From Acidimicrobiia bacterium (GTDB lineage Bacteria; Actinomycetota; Acidimicrobiia; Acidimicrobiales; Poriferisodalaceae), in contig JAJEBN010000103.1 in assembly GCA_022822525.1 (NCBI GenBank), positions 1-35,008 on the forward strand: a stretch of DNA of 35,008 bases. The letters run 5' to 3'. The notes below the pieces were generated by a model. That model did no database searches and was not told where the DNA came from. It saw only the letters and a program-made list of their open reading frames with translations. Both the position numbers and the translations under genes were made by a program. Positions 23,960-32,420 of this stretch are shown here, piece by piece; the first letter of the stretch is position 1; the number at the start of each line of letters is the position of its first letter.

Positions 23960-25153
23960 GTGAGAACGCTGCCGTGGGAGGTGTCGCCAGACCTTCCATG
24001 GAAGATGTTCATGAGCCCCGCCGAGCAGTGGGCCAACCAGCCGACGTTCCTGATCGGCGAGTACGTCATCATCATTTGCGCAGCGCTGGCGCTGATCCAC
24101 GCTGTCCGCGCCGGGCGCGCCAACCGGCTCGCCTGGGTTGCCGCGCTCATCACGGGCACAGCCAACGACGTGATCTTCATGGCGCTGCCGGTCGTCGACA
24201 CCTTCTGGCAGGCCCAGGCGACCATCATGATCACCCCGCGCCTGCCGCTGTACATCCCGTGCGTGTACATCGTCTTCCTGTACTGGCCGACGGTCGGCAT
24301 CCGTCGTCTCGGGCTGGGGCGCTGGCCGGCCGCGGCGCTCACCGGACTGGTGGCGGTGGTGCTGTACGCGCCCTACGACATCGTCGGCGCCAAGTTCCTC
24401 TGGTGGACCTGGCATGACACCGATCCCGCCATAGCGGACCGGCTCTTCGGGGCGCCGCTGAGCAGCAGCCTGTGGGTGCTCACGTTCACCGGATCATTCG
24501 CCCTGCTGCTCGATCTGGTCCTGCGCGGCCGCGAGGTCACCGAGCAGAGCTTTGTCACCAGGCGGCGCTTCATCGCCGGCATCGTGCTGACTGCGTGCAT
24601 CACGACGCCGTTGATGATGGCGCAGATGTTCGTTCTGCAGCTGCTCGACGGGGGAACGCCTGGACTGGTCGCGTTCTGCACCGGGGCGGTCATCTACGGC
24701 GCTGTTTCCTTCCTGGGGCGCCGCACTGCGCGTCCGGAGGGGCAACCGGTGGATTGGCTGGGACGCGGAGCTGCCGCCTACCTGATCGCCCTGGTCATCT
24801 GCATGGCGTTCTTCGCGCCGGAGACCCACGTGAGCAGCGGTCTGCATCAGGTGCCCGGCCCCTGCGGTGTCGAAGAATCGGACATCACCGGCAACACGCG
24901 CGACAAGTACCTGTGCGTGGAGGACTACGCGGAGGACTTCACGTTTGCGTGCACCACGCCTCCTGCGCATGACGTGCAGTGGTACACCGTCTGCGGCAAG
25001 GAGCACTCGAACTACCCGGCCTACGTCGCCGTCGTCAGCGGTCTGGTGCTCGCGGGAATCGCCGCCCTGTACGCCGTATTCGGCGCTCTGGGCGGCAGCG
25101 CCGGGCGACCGGCTACGCCGGCTTCCGCACGAGCACGAAGTACAGCGGGGTAA
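23960..25153 (+). CDS. Multi-pass integral membrane protein of unknown function
   Basis: 397 residues from a GTG at 23960, 15 bases after the hydroxylase stop. About nine membrane segments are seen (near residues 30-48, 54-76, 92-110, 116-138, 160-180, 196-218, 222-242, 260-280 and 355-380). An external loop of about 75 residues lies between the last two and holds four cysteines (CGVEE, YLCVEDY, FACTT, TVCGK), probably disulphide-bonded. Conserved-looking motifs include ANDVIF, YAPYDIVGAKFLWWTWHDTDP. I do not recognise a family. Its tight spacing to the hydroxylase suggests that they work together. The 3' end overlaps the convergent methyltransferase by 41 bases. Confidence 0.8.
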   Translation: MRTLPWEVSPDLPWKMFMSPAEQWANQPTFLIGEYVIIICAALALIHAVRAGRANRLAWVAALITGTANDVIFMALPVVDTFWQAQATIMITPRLPLYIPCVYIVFLYWPTVGIRRLGLGRWPAAALTGLVAVVLYAPYDIVGAKFLWWTWHDTDPAIADRLFGAPLSSSLWVLTFTGSFALLLDLVLRGREVTEQSFVTRRRFIAGIVLTACITTPLMMAQMFVLQLLDGGTPGLVAFCTGAVIYGAVSFLGRRTARPEGQPVDWLGRGAAAYLIALVICMAFFAPETHVSSGLHQVPGPCGVEESDITGNTRDKYLCVEDYAEDFTFACTTPPAHDVQWYTVCGKEHSNYPAYVAVVSGLVLAGIAALYAVFGALGGSAGRPATPASARARSTAG

Positions 25154-26138
25154 AGATCTGCAGCTGCCCCGATTCTGCGAGCGCAGCCCCGCCGATGTTC
25201 AGAATTCGCGATGCTCCCGATGTGCCGCGCGGGACGACCCGAAGCGCTTCGAGCGCCCGGAGGATCGTGTGGGTCGCCGATCGCCCGGCACGGGAGCTCC
25301 TGAGGCCTGTCAGCGACAGCTTGGGACCGGCTAGGGGCTCGTACCACGGGATCGACGGCCCGGCTTGATCGGCCATGTCGAGTGCTTCGAGCACCTCAAA
25401 GCCGACCTTGTCCAAGGCGGCATCCACCTCGTGCAGCGAGATGATGTCCTGCAGCCCGGCGCCGAGTTCGATGTCGTGCTTGAGCTGCCGGTGATGCGAG
25501 TTGCCCGTGTCGAATCGATCTGTGAGACACCACTCGTGCGACGCGAAGCAGCCGCCCGGCTTGAGCAGGCGGAACGCTTCGGCGAAGACGTCCACGCGGT
25601 CGGGCACATGGCACGTCGACTCGAGCGCGTAGATGGCATCGAATGACTCGTCCGCTTCGTCGATGTCGGTGAAGTCCGATTCGAGGTAGGTCCCGAGATG
25701 GCTGAGCCCTGCCTCCTCGGTATAGGCAACCGCGCGCCTGAGCTGGTACGCGCTGACGTTGATTCCCACGATCTGCGACCCCGAGAAGCGGGCGATCTCC
25801 CGCAGCGGGCCGCCGATGCCGCAGCCGAAGTCGGCGACGCGCATGCCGGGCTGCAGGCCGAGCTTGAGTGCAAAGAGGTGCTCTTGTCGCGCAATCGACG
25901 CACGACGGCTCTCGCCGGGAACCCGCGGGGCAAAGTGAAACGACTCGCCCCAGCCGTACTCGTACAGATCGGTCGCAAGGTCGTAGTAGTTCTCGACGAA
26001 GTCCCGATGATCGGTGGCGCGCCGGTCTCGACCCTTTCGGCGCCCGAAGTCGAAACTGCGTTCGTGCGCACCGACGCTCGACTCGACGTCTTCGGGATCC
26101 AAGGACCGTCTGAGTATCTGTGAGAGCCGGATCGGCAT
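25113..26138 (-). CDS. Sterol C-24-methyltransferase homologue (Erg6/SMT family)
   Basis: 341 residues. It matches the SMT family over the whole length and is not a generic methyltransferase. Sterol-binding region I is at 51-71 (YYDLATDLYEYGWG, ESFHFAP). The SAM motif FGCGIGGP spans 104-111. Region II is YALESTCHVP at 170-179, KPGG is at 193-196, EW at 202-203, and the C-terminal sterol-MT domain has IPWYEPLAG at 263-271 and a terminal FTPLYFVLVRKP. Yeast Erg6 carries YEYGWGSSFHF, YAIEATCHAP, IPWYYPLTG and FVARKP at the same places. The reaction in the family transfers a methyl group from SAM to a sterol side-chain double bond. The substrate here is unproven because no sterol-synthesis genes are in view. 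Confidence 0.88.
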   Translation of the reverse strand: MPIRLSQILRRSLDPEDVESSVGAHERSFDFGRRKGRDRRATDHRDFVENYYDLATDLYEYGWGESFHFAPRVPGESRRASIARQEHLFALKLGLQPGMRVADFGCGIGGPLREIARFSGSQIVGINVSAYQLRRAVAYTEEAGLSHLGTYLESDFTDIDEADESFDAIYALESTCHVPDRVDVFAEAFRLLKPGGCFASHEWCLTDRFDTGNSHHRQLKHDIELGAGLQDIISLHEVDAALDKVGFEVLEALDMADQAGPSIPWYEPLAGPKLSLTGLRSSRAGRSATHTILRALEALRVVPRGTSGASRILNIGGAALAESGQLQIFTPLYFVLVRKPA

Positions 26139-26168
26139 GGCGGTGGTCTCTGTGCGGTACGTGCTGAG

Positions 26169-27572
26169 CTACGAGGCGTCGAGAAGGTCGATGTCTGGGT
26201 CGTAGGCGGCGGCTGCGAACCAGAACGTGTCGATGTGCTCGATGGGTGCGAGCTGCGCTCCCGCCAGCGGGCCGTCGAGCGCCCGGCCGAGTATCGACCA
26301 GGTGGAGCCGGTCTGATCGTCGGTGAACGCTCCGGGGCCATCCGAGCTCGCAGCGCCGGGCATGCGGGTGAACGTCAGCGCCTGACCGTCCACGTTGGGA
26401 TCGAACACGCCGGTCGCGCCGACATCCCGGCCGAAGGCCACCTGCTGGTTCTGGATCGGCGAGGCCGTGCCGGGAAGATGGAAGGCGACCACGGGCACGC
26501 CGCCGAGGTCCAGCGGCAGCACGCCGGCCGAGCTCAGCGTGTCGAGCTGCACCGCCACTGAGGCACCGCCGTGGCGCACGACGAGCACGCGGGTCTGCGG
26601 CGGAAGGCGCGGGTCGGGCGTGCCGCCGAAGAAGGTCGGGCTTCCATTGGGAGTGTCGTAGTTGACGTAGGGATTGGTGCCGTATGACCGTCCGAACCCG
26701 CCGGGACGTGTCATCACCAGGCCATTGGGATGCTCGTCGAGGAACGTCTCCCATGCCACGGTCGCCATTGGGATCAGCTCGAGCTGGGATCCGGTGAGCG
26801 CGCCGGCGATGGCCTGCCCGGTGTAGTGCGCCCACAGGCTCTCGGTCTGGCGGTCGTACATGACGAGTGCCGAGTTGTAGAGCCGGCCTGAGGTGCCGAA
26901 GTCGAAGATGCGATCACCGAGCTGGCGGTAGTACCCGATGGCCGTGTTGCACAGCGGGCAGTAGGTGATGGTGACCGGTTCGCCGCCGACGGTGTCGTTG
27001 ACGATCTCGTGCCCCAGCAGCACCTGCACCGGGTAGGCCCGGGCATCGCCGTTGAGCGTGAGCGTGACCACGGCCTCCTGGGGCTGCAGGAAGCCGACGT
27101 CTGTGGCCCGCTCGAACTCCGGTGCATCGATGGAGGGGATTCCATCGGGCGGCGGCCCGCCGGACAGCACATCGAGGGGCGATACCAGCGGTTCGGGCAG
27201 CAGCGGCGCGGTCATTCCCTCGCGGAGCGCCGAGACGGTGGACTCGCGCGGGCCGCCAGGGATCTGGGTGACCTTGACGTCAACGATCACCTCGACTGGC
27301 GTAGTTGATGGGGGCGCCGCAGCCGTCGTCACCGGCGCGGTGTCGGCGCTCGCTGACTCGGTGGTGTCAGGCTCGGATGGCTCGTCACTGGACGAGTTGT
27401 CGGCACACCCGAGCGCGACGAGCATGAGCGCTGCTGCGATGAGCACCAGTACGCCGCCGGCGCCAGGCCGTCGTACGGCCGCGAACTTCAGCCGGAACCG
27501 ATTCCGGCGACCGCAGGCCGCCGTACCAGCGCGGACTTCAGCCGGTACGGATGCCGCCGTCGTGAGAGCCAT
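26169..27572 (-). CDS. DUF3179 domain lipoprotein
   Basis: 467 residues from the ATG at 27572. A long N-terminal part leads to a hydrophobic stretch (VLVLIAAALMLVALGC) with a lipobox cysteine near residue 57, then a Ser/Thr/Glu/Asp/Pro-rich linker and the DUF3179 domain. Family segments are DGIPSIDAPEFERATD, YPVQVLLGHEIVNDTVGGEP, ITYCPLCNTAIGYYR and the C-terminal LDGPLAGAQLAPIEHIDTFWFA. The family's function is not established. The conserved CPLC suggests a redox or metal site, which is inference. The first 55 residues are unusually long for a signal peptide and are encoded across a 32-bp duplicated sequence. The start overlaps the upstream gene by 35 bases. Confidence 0.87.
   Translation of the reverse strand: MALTTAASVPAEVRAGTAACGRRNRFRLKFAAVRRPGAGGVLVLIAAALMLVALGCADNSSSDEPSEPDTTESASADTAPVTTAAAPPSTTPVEVIVDVKVTQIPGGPRESTVSALREGMTAPLLPEPLVSPLDVLSGGPPPDGIPSIDAPEFERATDVGFLQPQEAVVTLTLNGDARAYPVQVLLGHEIVNDTVGGEPVTITYCPLCNTAIGYYRQLGDRIFDFGTSGRLYNSALVMYDRQTESLWAHYTGQAIAGALTGSQLELIPMATVAWETFLDEHPNGLVMTRPGGFGRSYGTNPYVNYDTPNGSPTFFGGTPDPRLPPQTRVLVVRHGGASVAVQLDTLSSAGVLPLDLGGVPVVAFHLPGTASPIQNQQVAFGRDVGATGVFDPNVDGQALTFTRMPGAASSDGPGAFTDDQTGSTWSILGRALDGPLAGAQLAPIEHIDTFWFAAAAYDPDIDLLDAS
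27464..27545. repeat. Two 32-bp near-identical direct repeats, 50 bp apart
   Basis: Copies at 27464-27495 and 27514-27545 match at 27 of 32 positions by my count and start exactly 50 bases apart. They span the stop codon of the membrane-protein gene (27538-27540) and the N-terminal coding part of the DUF3179 gene. Between them CCGGAA-CCGA-TTCCGG (27492-27507) forms a hairpin. This looks like a short duplicated or interspersed element and not a coding necessity. Confidence 0.55.
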
Positions 27573-29472
27573 CGTGCGACGCTACTCCGGCAGTTCTCGC
27601 CTCCATGTTCAGGGCGGTGACGCAGATGCGCTCGGGCAGATGCCACAGCGCCCACGAAGCGGCCGGCTCGTCTACGAGGTGCCGGGCGTTCGTACAGCGC
27701 TGTGCCAGGTCATCGTGGGCAATGACCAGCTCCGAGCACGGCCGGTCGCCGGCGTCGAGCCGCACCCGTTCGTGAGTGATCTCGGGCAGCTCGAGGCGGT
27801 ACAACCACAGTGCGTACTCAGGCACCGACGACCGATCGTGGGCGAGACACGTCAGGCCGTCGTCGACGGCGTCGGACACGGTGTCTGCCGAGACGACCTG
27901 GTCTCGGGCGACGGCACCGACATCGGCGAGGTGGCGGTGATTCGAGACCGTCGCGACCGCTCCCAGCACGAGCACTGCCGCAACAAGTGCGACCAGCGCG
28001 ACGTCGTGGATCTTCGCCGTGCGCTGGCGAGTATCCCGGCGATCGATATCAGGTGTAGGGGGTGGAGAGGGTTCGTCGACGCCGGTTGGCACCCGCCTGC
28101 GCAGCGCGACGGCGGCCAACAGCACTCCTAGGAGCGTGAGAACAAGCGCCGCCACGGCCACGGCACTCAGGCGCGCATCGAACCACGTCCACGCCGGGCT
28201 GAATGACAGAGTCATGATGCGGCGCGGCGCAGCGTCGTAGCCGCCTGCAATACCGACGACCACCGCGCACGCGACCACCGCTACGGCCGCGGCTGTTCCG
28301 AGGACGGCCGAACCGCGGGACGGCAACTGGCTGCGAGGAAGCGCCGCCGGCCCAAGAGAAGCACCGATGTCGGACATCGCCGATTCGCTGCGAGGCGTCG
28401 TTGGCCGGGCCGCGAGCCAGGCCAGCGCAGCGACAGCCAGTGGCACCGCCCATGGGTCGACATAGCGCCCGTAGAGCAGCGCGTCGGCCCGTGCGCTGCC
28501 GGTCAACGTCCAGCCGCCGAGCAGCACCGCTCCGAGTGCGCCAATCGCCAAGCAGACCAGCGCCGCCGTGAGCGCACCGGGGATGCCGGCAGACCGATTG
28601 CGGGCCAGCCAGATGGCCGCACCGAGGCCAGTGATCAGGCCGATCAGGCCGAGGCCGAGCGTTCCCCCGCCCAGGGCCAGCAGCTGTCCCGACACCGTGG
28701 CGATCGGCTCCGCGCCGCGATCCAGCTGCGCCGCTTCGCTCAGCCGCTCTGTCGGCCACGTATCGGTGAGGGTCAGCGCCAACGCCGTCGCTGCCCCGCC
28801 GCCGAGCGATCCAGCGCCGAGACCGGCCCAGGCACGGCGGCCGATGCGGCACAGCAGCGCCGTTGCCACGACGGCCACCACCAGCACGATCATGCGGGCG
28901 TGCAGCGCCACTGCCAGAGTCGCGAACAGCCCGGCGCGGGCCCACGCCCGCTGGCTCGCCGCGGAGCCGGCATGCAGCACGGCGAAGGCCACCGCGAGCG
29001 CCACGATGAGCACGAACAAGGAGAGCAGGGACTCGGGCCAGGCGACGCGCGAGGCGCTCGACAGCGACGGATGGACCGCCGCGATCAGCCCCGCTGCACC
29101 CGCCACCCACCAGCGCCGCGAGCCCACCAGGCCGAGCCGGCCGGCCACCACCACGGCGGCGACCGCCGCCAGCGAGTTGACGACCAGCGCGAGGTAGTGC
29201 ACCGCCTCGCCTTGCGTCCCAAGCAGCGAGACCTGCCCGACGGCCACCAGCGGCGCAACCACCAGCCCGTAGCCCGGCTGGAACGGGATGTGACCCAGCG
29301 CGAGCCCGTCGCCGCCGACCCATTGAGCGATTCCCAGGTATGCAGGCACATCGGGTACCGCCACCGGCCCGCCCGCTACGACTGCCGTGCGCATATGCAC
29401 GACGAACACGGCCAGCACGACGCACATTCCGATCGAGGCCCACATGAACGCTCGCGGTGGGTCGCGCCGCAT
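27538..29472 (-). CDS. Large multi-pass membrane protein, possibly glycosyltransferase 39-like
   Basis: About 644 residues from the ATG at 29472; in-frame ATGs at 29526 and 29592 are alternatives, but the last would run into the divergent monooxygenase gene. At least ten hydrophobic segments are seen. An early loop between the first two (VPDVPAYLGIAQWVGGDG, then HIPFQPGYGLVVAPL) is reminiscent of the first periplasmic loop of PMT/ArnT-type glycosyltransferases, which carries acidic residues. A C-terminal soluble domain of about 130 residues (SNHRHLADVGAVARDQVV, ELPEITHERVRLDAG) follows the last segment. No family motif is decisive, so a polyprenyl-sugar glycosyltransferase is only a suggestion. 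It lies upstream of and overlaps the DUF3179 lipoprotein gene. Confidence 0.72.
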   Translation of the reverse strand: MRRDPPRAFMWASIGMCVVLAVFVVHMRTAVVAGGPVAVPDVPAYLGIAQWVGGDGLALGHIPFQPGYGLVVAPLVAVGQVSLLGTQGEAVHYLALVVNSLAAVAAVVVAGRLGLVGSRRWWVAGAAGLIAAVHPSLSSASRVAWPESLLSLFVLIVALAVAFAVLHAGSAASQRAWARAGLFATLAVALHARMIVLVVAVVATALLCRIGRRAWAGLGAGSLGGGAATALALTLTDTWPTERLSEAAQLDRGAEPIATVSGQLLALGGGTLGLGLIGLITGLGAAIWLARNRSAGIPGALTAALVCLAIGALGAVLLGGWTLTGSARADALLYGRYVDPWAVPLAVAALAWLAARPTTPRSESAMSDIGASLGPAALPRSQLPSRGSAVLGTAAAVAVVACAVVVGIAGGYDAAPRRIMTLSFSPAWTWFDARLSAVAVAALVLTLLGVLLAAVALRRRVPTGVDEPSPPPTPDIDRRDTRQRTAKIHDVALVALVAAVLVLGAVATVSNHRHLADVGAVARDQVVSADTVSDAVDDGLTCLAHDRSSVPEYALWLYRLELPEITHERVRLDAGDRPCSELVIAHDDLAQRCTNARHLVDEPAASWALWHLPERICVTALNMEARTAGVASHDGSHDGGIRTG

Positions 29473-29540
29473 ACCGCTGAGAAGGCTGTCACACCCCGGC
29501 GCGCCCCGAAGCCTCTCCCCTAACATCAAACGGGGCCTAC

Positions 29541-29547
29541 AGGGAGG
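29541..29547 (+). promoter_or_regulatory. Ribosome binding site of the flavin monooxygenase
   Basis: AGGGAGG lies eight bases before the ATG at 29556 and fixes that start. It suggests strong translation compared with its neighbours, few of which have so complete a site. Confidence 0.6.
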
Positions 29548-29555
29548 TTGAACCG

Positions 29556-31475
29556 ATGGCGGCGAGCCAGGTGGCAACTGACACAAGCACACGTCCGGCG
29601 GTCAGCATCGACCCGGAGACGGGTCGCAAGATCTTCAACACCCGAGCAGCGAAGGCCTCGGAGAAGATCGACGGCGTGGGCTACTCGGTCAATGCCGATG
29701 AGCATCTCAAGGAACTGCCCCCGCCCCCGGCCGGTGCCGTGTTCAACGCCGAAGAGCAGGCCAAGTACCGCGACTTCAAGGAAGCCCGCCGAGGCGCTGC
29801 CGACTACATGGCCATGGAGGGCGAGTTCAAGCGCTACCTCGACGACGTCTATTCCGAGCCGCCGATCAAGCGCGAGGCACTCGACGACGAGTGCGAGGTG
29901 CTGTGCATCGGCGCCGGGTTCGCCGGGCTGCTGCTGTGGCACAAGCTGAGCAGCGCCGGCTTCACCGACGTGCGCTTCTGCGAGAAGGGCGGCGACGTCG
30001 GCGGCACCTGGTACTGGAACCGCTACCCGGGCATCGCCTGCGACGTGGAGTCGTACAGCTACCTGCCGCTGCTCGAGGAGATGAAGTACATCCCGACGAT
30101 GAAGTTCGCCTCGGGCTTCGAGATTCTCGAGTACTGCCAGGCGATGGCCGACAAGTTCGGCTTCTATGACCACTGCCTGTTCCACACCACCGTCGATTCC
30201 ACGGTGTGGGACGAGGAGACCGGCCGCTGGACCGTCTACACCGACCGCGGCGATGCGATGAAGGCCCGCTACGTGATCCTGGCCAACGGCATCCTCACGA
30301 GCCCCAAGCTGGCCCGCATCGACGGCATGGCCTCCTTCGAAGGCGAGTCGTTTCACACCTCACGCTGGGACTACAACATCGACCTCGAAGGCAAGCGGGT
30401 GGGCATCATCGGCACCGGCGCCACCGCCGTGCAGGTCATCCCCGAGATCGCCAAGGTGGTCGGCGAGCTGTACGTGTTCCAGCGGACGCCGTCGTCGATC
30501 GACGTGCGCGACCAGCGCGAGACCGACCCAGAGGAGATCGCAGAGTGGTCGAAGGAGCCCGGCTGGGCACGGGCCCGCCGCAAACGCTTCTCCCGAATCT
30601 CCTCGGGCCGCACCGCGATCAAGGCCAACGACGATTACCTGGCCGGCCGGGTCGACGATTTCAAGGAGCGCAAGCAGCACGCCCGCAAGCTGTCGCCCGA
30701 CGAGCTGGTGCAGAAGCAGCTCAACACCAACTTCCGGATCATGGAGCAGATCCGCGCCCGGGTAGACGCCATCGTGGAAGACCCCGAGACGGCCGAGGCG
30801 CTCAAGCCGTACTACCCCTACGGCTGCAAGCGGCCCACCTTCCACGACGAGTACCTGCCGACCTTCAATCTGCCCCATGTGCACTTGGTCGACACTGCGC
30901 CGATGGGGGTGCAGCAGATCAACGAGCGGGGCGTGGTGCACGACGGCGTGGAGTACCCGCTGGAGGTGCTCATCTACGCCACCGGGTTCCAGTGGATGGC
31001 CACCTCGACGTTCAACATGATCAGCGGCCGCGACGGCGTGACGTTGAGCGAGAAGTGGCAGAGCGAGGGAACCCGGACGTTCCTCGGCATGCACAGCCAC
31101 GGCTTCCCGAACCTGTTCATCGTGTCGGGCCCCCAAGGAGGCGGCGGCAGCTTCAACTTCACCGACGCCATCGACACCCACGGCGACTACATCGTCTGGA
31201 TGCTCACCGAGATGCGCGACAAGGCGTGGAACGTAGTGGACATCACTGAGGAATCAGAAGTGAAGTACGCCGAGCACTGCCGGGTGGCCGACATCACCAC
31301 GGCCCCCCTGCGCGACTGCCTGTCGTATTACAACGGTCACGGCGACGCCGAGCCGGGCAGCTTGGCGTACTACGGCGGCGGCTACTGGCACAAGTGGCGC
31401 ATCGCCGCGCAGGAGTCGCTCGACCCGTACCTGTTCGAGTTCAAGCCAGATCAGGTACCCCAGCCCGCCGGCTAG
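29556..31475 (+). CDS. Flavin-containing monooxygenase of the Baeyer-Villiger type
   Basis: 639 residues from an ATG with an AGGGAGG site. The FAD-binding GxGxxG is GAGFAG at 119-124. The Baeyer-Villiger fingerprint FxGxxxHTxxWD is present as FEGESFHTSRWD at 261-272. The NADPH-binding GTGATA is at 286-291. The N-terminal extension of about 110 residues is longer than in cyclohexanone monooxygenase and resembles that of phenylacetone- and cyclopentadecanone-type enzymes. These insert an oxygen next to a ketone to give an ester or lactone, using NADPH and oxygen. The gene is divergent from the membrane protein and convergent with a crotonase. The substrate is unknown. Confidence 0.92.
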   Translation: MAASQVATDTSTRPAVSIDPETGRKIFNTRAAKASEKIDGVGYSVNADEHLKELPPPPAGAVFNAEEQAKYRDFKEARRGAADYMAMEGEFKRYLDDVYSEPPIKREALDDECEVLCIGAGFAGLLLWHKLSSAGFTDVRFCEKGGDVGGTWYWNRYPGIACDVESYSYLPLLEEMKYIPTMKFASGFEILEYCQAMADKFGFYDHCLFHTTVDSTVWDEETGRWTVYTDRGDAMKARYVILANGILTSPKLARIDGMASFEGESFHTSRWDYNIDLEGKRVGIIGTGATAVQVIPEIAKVVGELYVFQRTPSSIDVRDQRETDPEEIAEWSKEPGWARARRKRFSRISSGRTAIKANDDYLAGRVDDFKERKQHARKLSPDELVQKQLNTNFRIMEQIRARVDAIVEDPETAEALKPYYPYGCKRPTFHDEYLPTFNLPHVHLVDTAPMGVQQINERGVVHDGVEYPLEVLIYATGFQWMATSTFNMISGRDGVTLSEKWQSEGTRTFLGMHSHGFPNLFIVSGPQGGGGSFNFTDAIDTHGDYIVWMLTEMRDKAWNVVDITEESEVKYAEHCRVADITTAPLRDCLSYYNGHGDAEPGSLAYYGGGYWHKWRIAAQESLDPYLFEFKPDQVPQPAG

Positions 31476-31480
31476 CGGGA

Positions 31481-31500
31481 GCAGCCTGCTGGCTGGCTGC
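31481..31500. terminator. Stem-loop between convergent monooxygenase and crotonase genes
   Basis: GCAGCC and GGCTGC form a six-base stem with an eight-base loop inside the 31-base convergent gap. With a convergent gap this small a shared bidirectional terminator is expected. There is no T-tract. Confidence 0.4.
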
Positions 31501-31506
31501 GACAGG

Positions 31507-32322
31507 TCAGCGGTTGGACCACTTCACTTGGCGGCGTTCGAGGAACGACGCCATGGCCTCGCGGCTGTCCTCGGTGAGCGAGGACATGATCTGGGTGCGG
31601 TTCTCGAGGTCGATGCCGGCGCGCAGGCTGCCGATCTCGAGGTTTGACCACATGACTTCCTTGGTCATCCACACGCCGAAGGGGCTGTTGGCGGCGATCT
31701 CGGCGGCGACGCCCAGGCAGGTATCCATGAGGTCGTCGTCGGGGACCACGGCGCTGACGAGCCCGATGCGGTCGGCTTCGGCGGCGTCGATGACCCTGCC
31801 GGTGAGCATCAGCTCCCACGCCCGGGAGGCGCCGATGAGGCGGGGCAGCATCCAGCTCACGCCGATGTCGCAGCCCGAGATGCCGAGGCGCACGAAGGCG
31901 GTGCCGAACTTGGCGTTCTCGGCGCAGTAGCGGACGTCGGACGCGCAGGCGAGCGCAAACCCGCCGCCGGCGGCAGCGCCGTTGACGGCGGCGATGATCG
32001 GCTGGCGCACGTCGCGCATGTGGTGAACCAGCTCGGCGATCTCCTGCTGGACGGCCATGCCGCGCTGGGGCGCCCCGTGGTCCTCGGTGCCGGGGATGCC
32101 TCCGAAGCCGGTGAGGTCAAGTCCGGCGCAGAAGCCGCGGCCGGCGCCGGTGAGCACCACGGCGCGTGTGTCATGGTCGTTGTCGACCGCGCTGAGGGCG
32201 CTGTGCAGGTCGGCAACGAGCCCGTACGTGAGGGCATTCAGCCGCTCGGGCCGGTTGAGGGTGATGCGGGTCACGCCGTCGGCGGGCGCATCCATGCTCA
32301 GGTTCTCATAGCCGTCGGACAT
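31507..32322 (-). CDS. Enoyl-CoA hydratase/isomerase family (crotonase) protein lacking both catalytic glutamates
   Basis: 271 residues from the ATG at 32322, preceded by AGAGG. The crotonase fold is clear: RITLNRPERLNAL, VVLTGAGRGFCAGLDL, AAVNGAAAGGGFALACASD, KFGTAFVRLGISGCD, and LMLTGRVIDAAEADRIGLVS. In rat enoyl-CoA hydratase the two glutamates lie in GGGCEL and FGQPE. Here these read GGGFAL and FGTAF, so neither is present. Hydration of enoyl-CoA by the usual mechanism is therefore unlikely. Other crotonase reactions such as isomerisation, hydrolysis or C-C bond chemistry on a CoA ester are possible. The divergent MttB-like gene starts about 100 bases away. Confidence 0.88.
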   Translation of the reverse strand: MSDGYENLSMDAPADGVTRITLNRPERLNALTYGLVADLHSALSAVDNDHDTRAVVLTGAGRGFCAGLDLTGFGGIPGTEDHGAPQRGMAVQQEIAELVHHMRDVRQPIIAAVNGAAAGGGFALACASDVRYCAENAKFGTAFVRLGISGCDIGVSWMLPRLIGASRAWELMLTGRVIDAAEADRIGLVSAVVPDDDLMDTCLGVAAEIAANSPFGVWMTKEVMWSNLEIGSLRAGIDLENRTQIMSSLTEDSREAMASFLERRQVKWSNR

Positions 32323-32420
32323 CTCTGCATCCTCTCGCTCAGCAGTCGCTGTGTTGCGCAGCGACAGCACAGTAGCCAGCGGCGCCAGAGCGGCCCCGAG
32401 CGATAGCCCAGAATGTGCCG

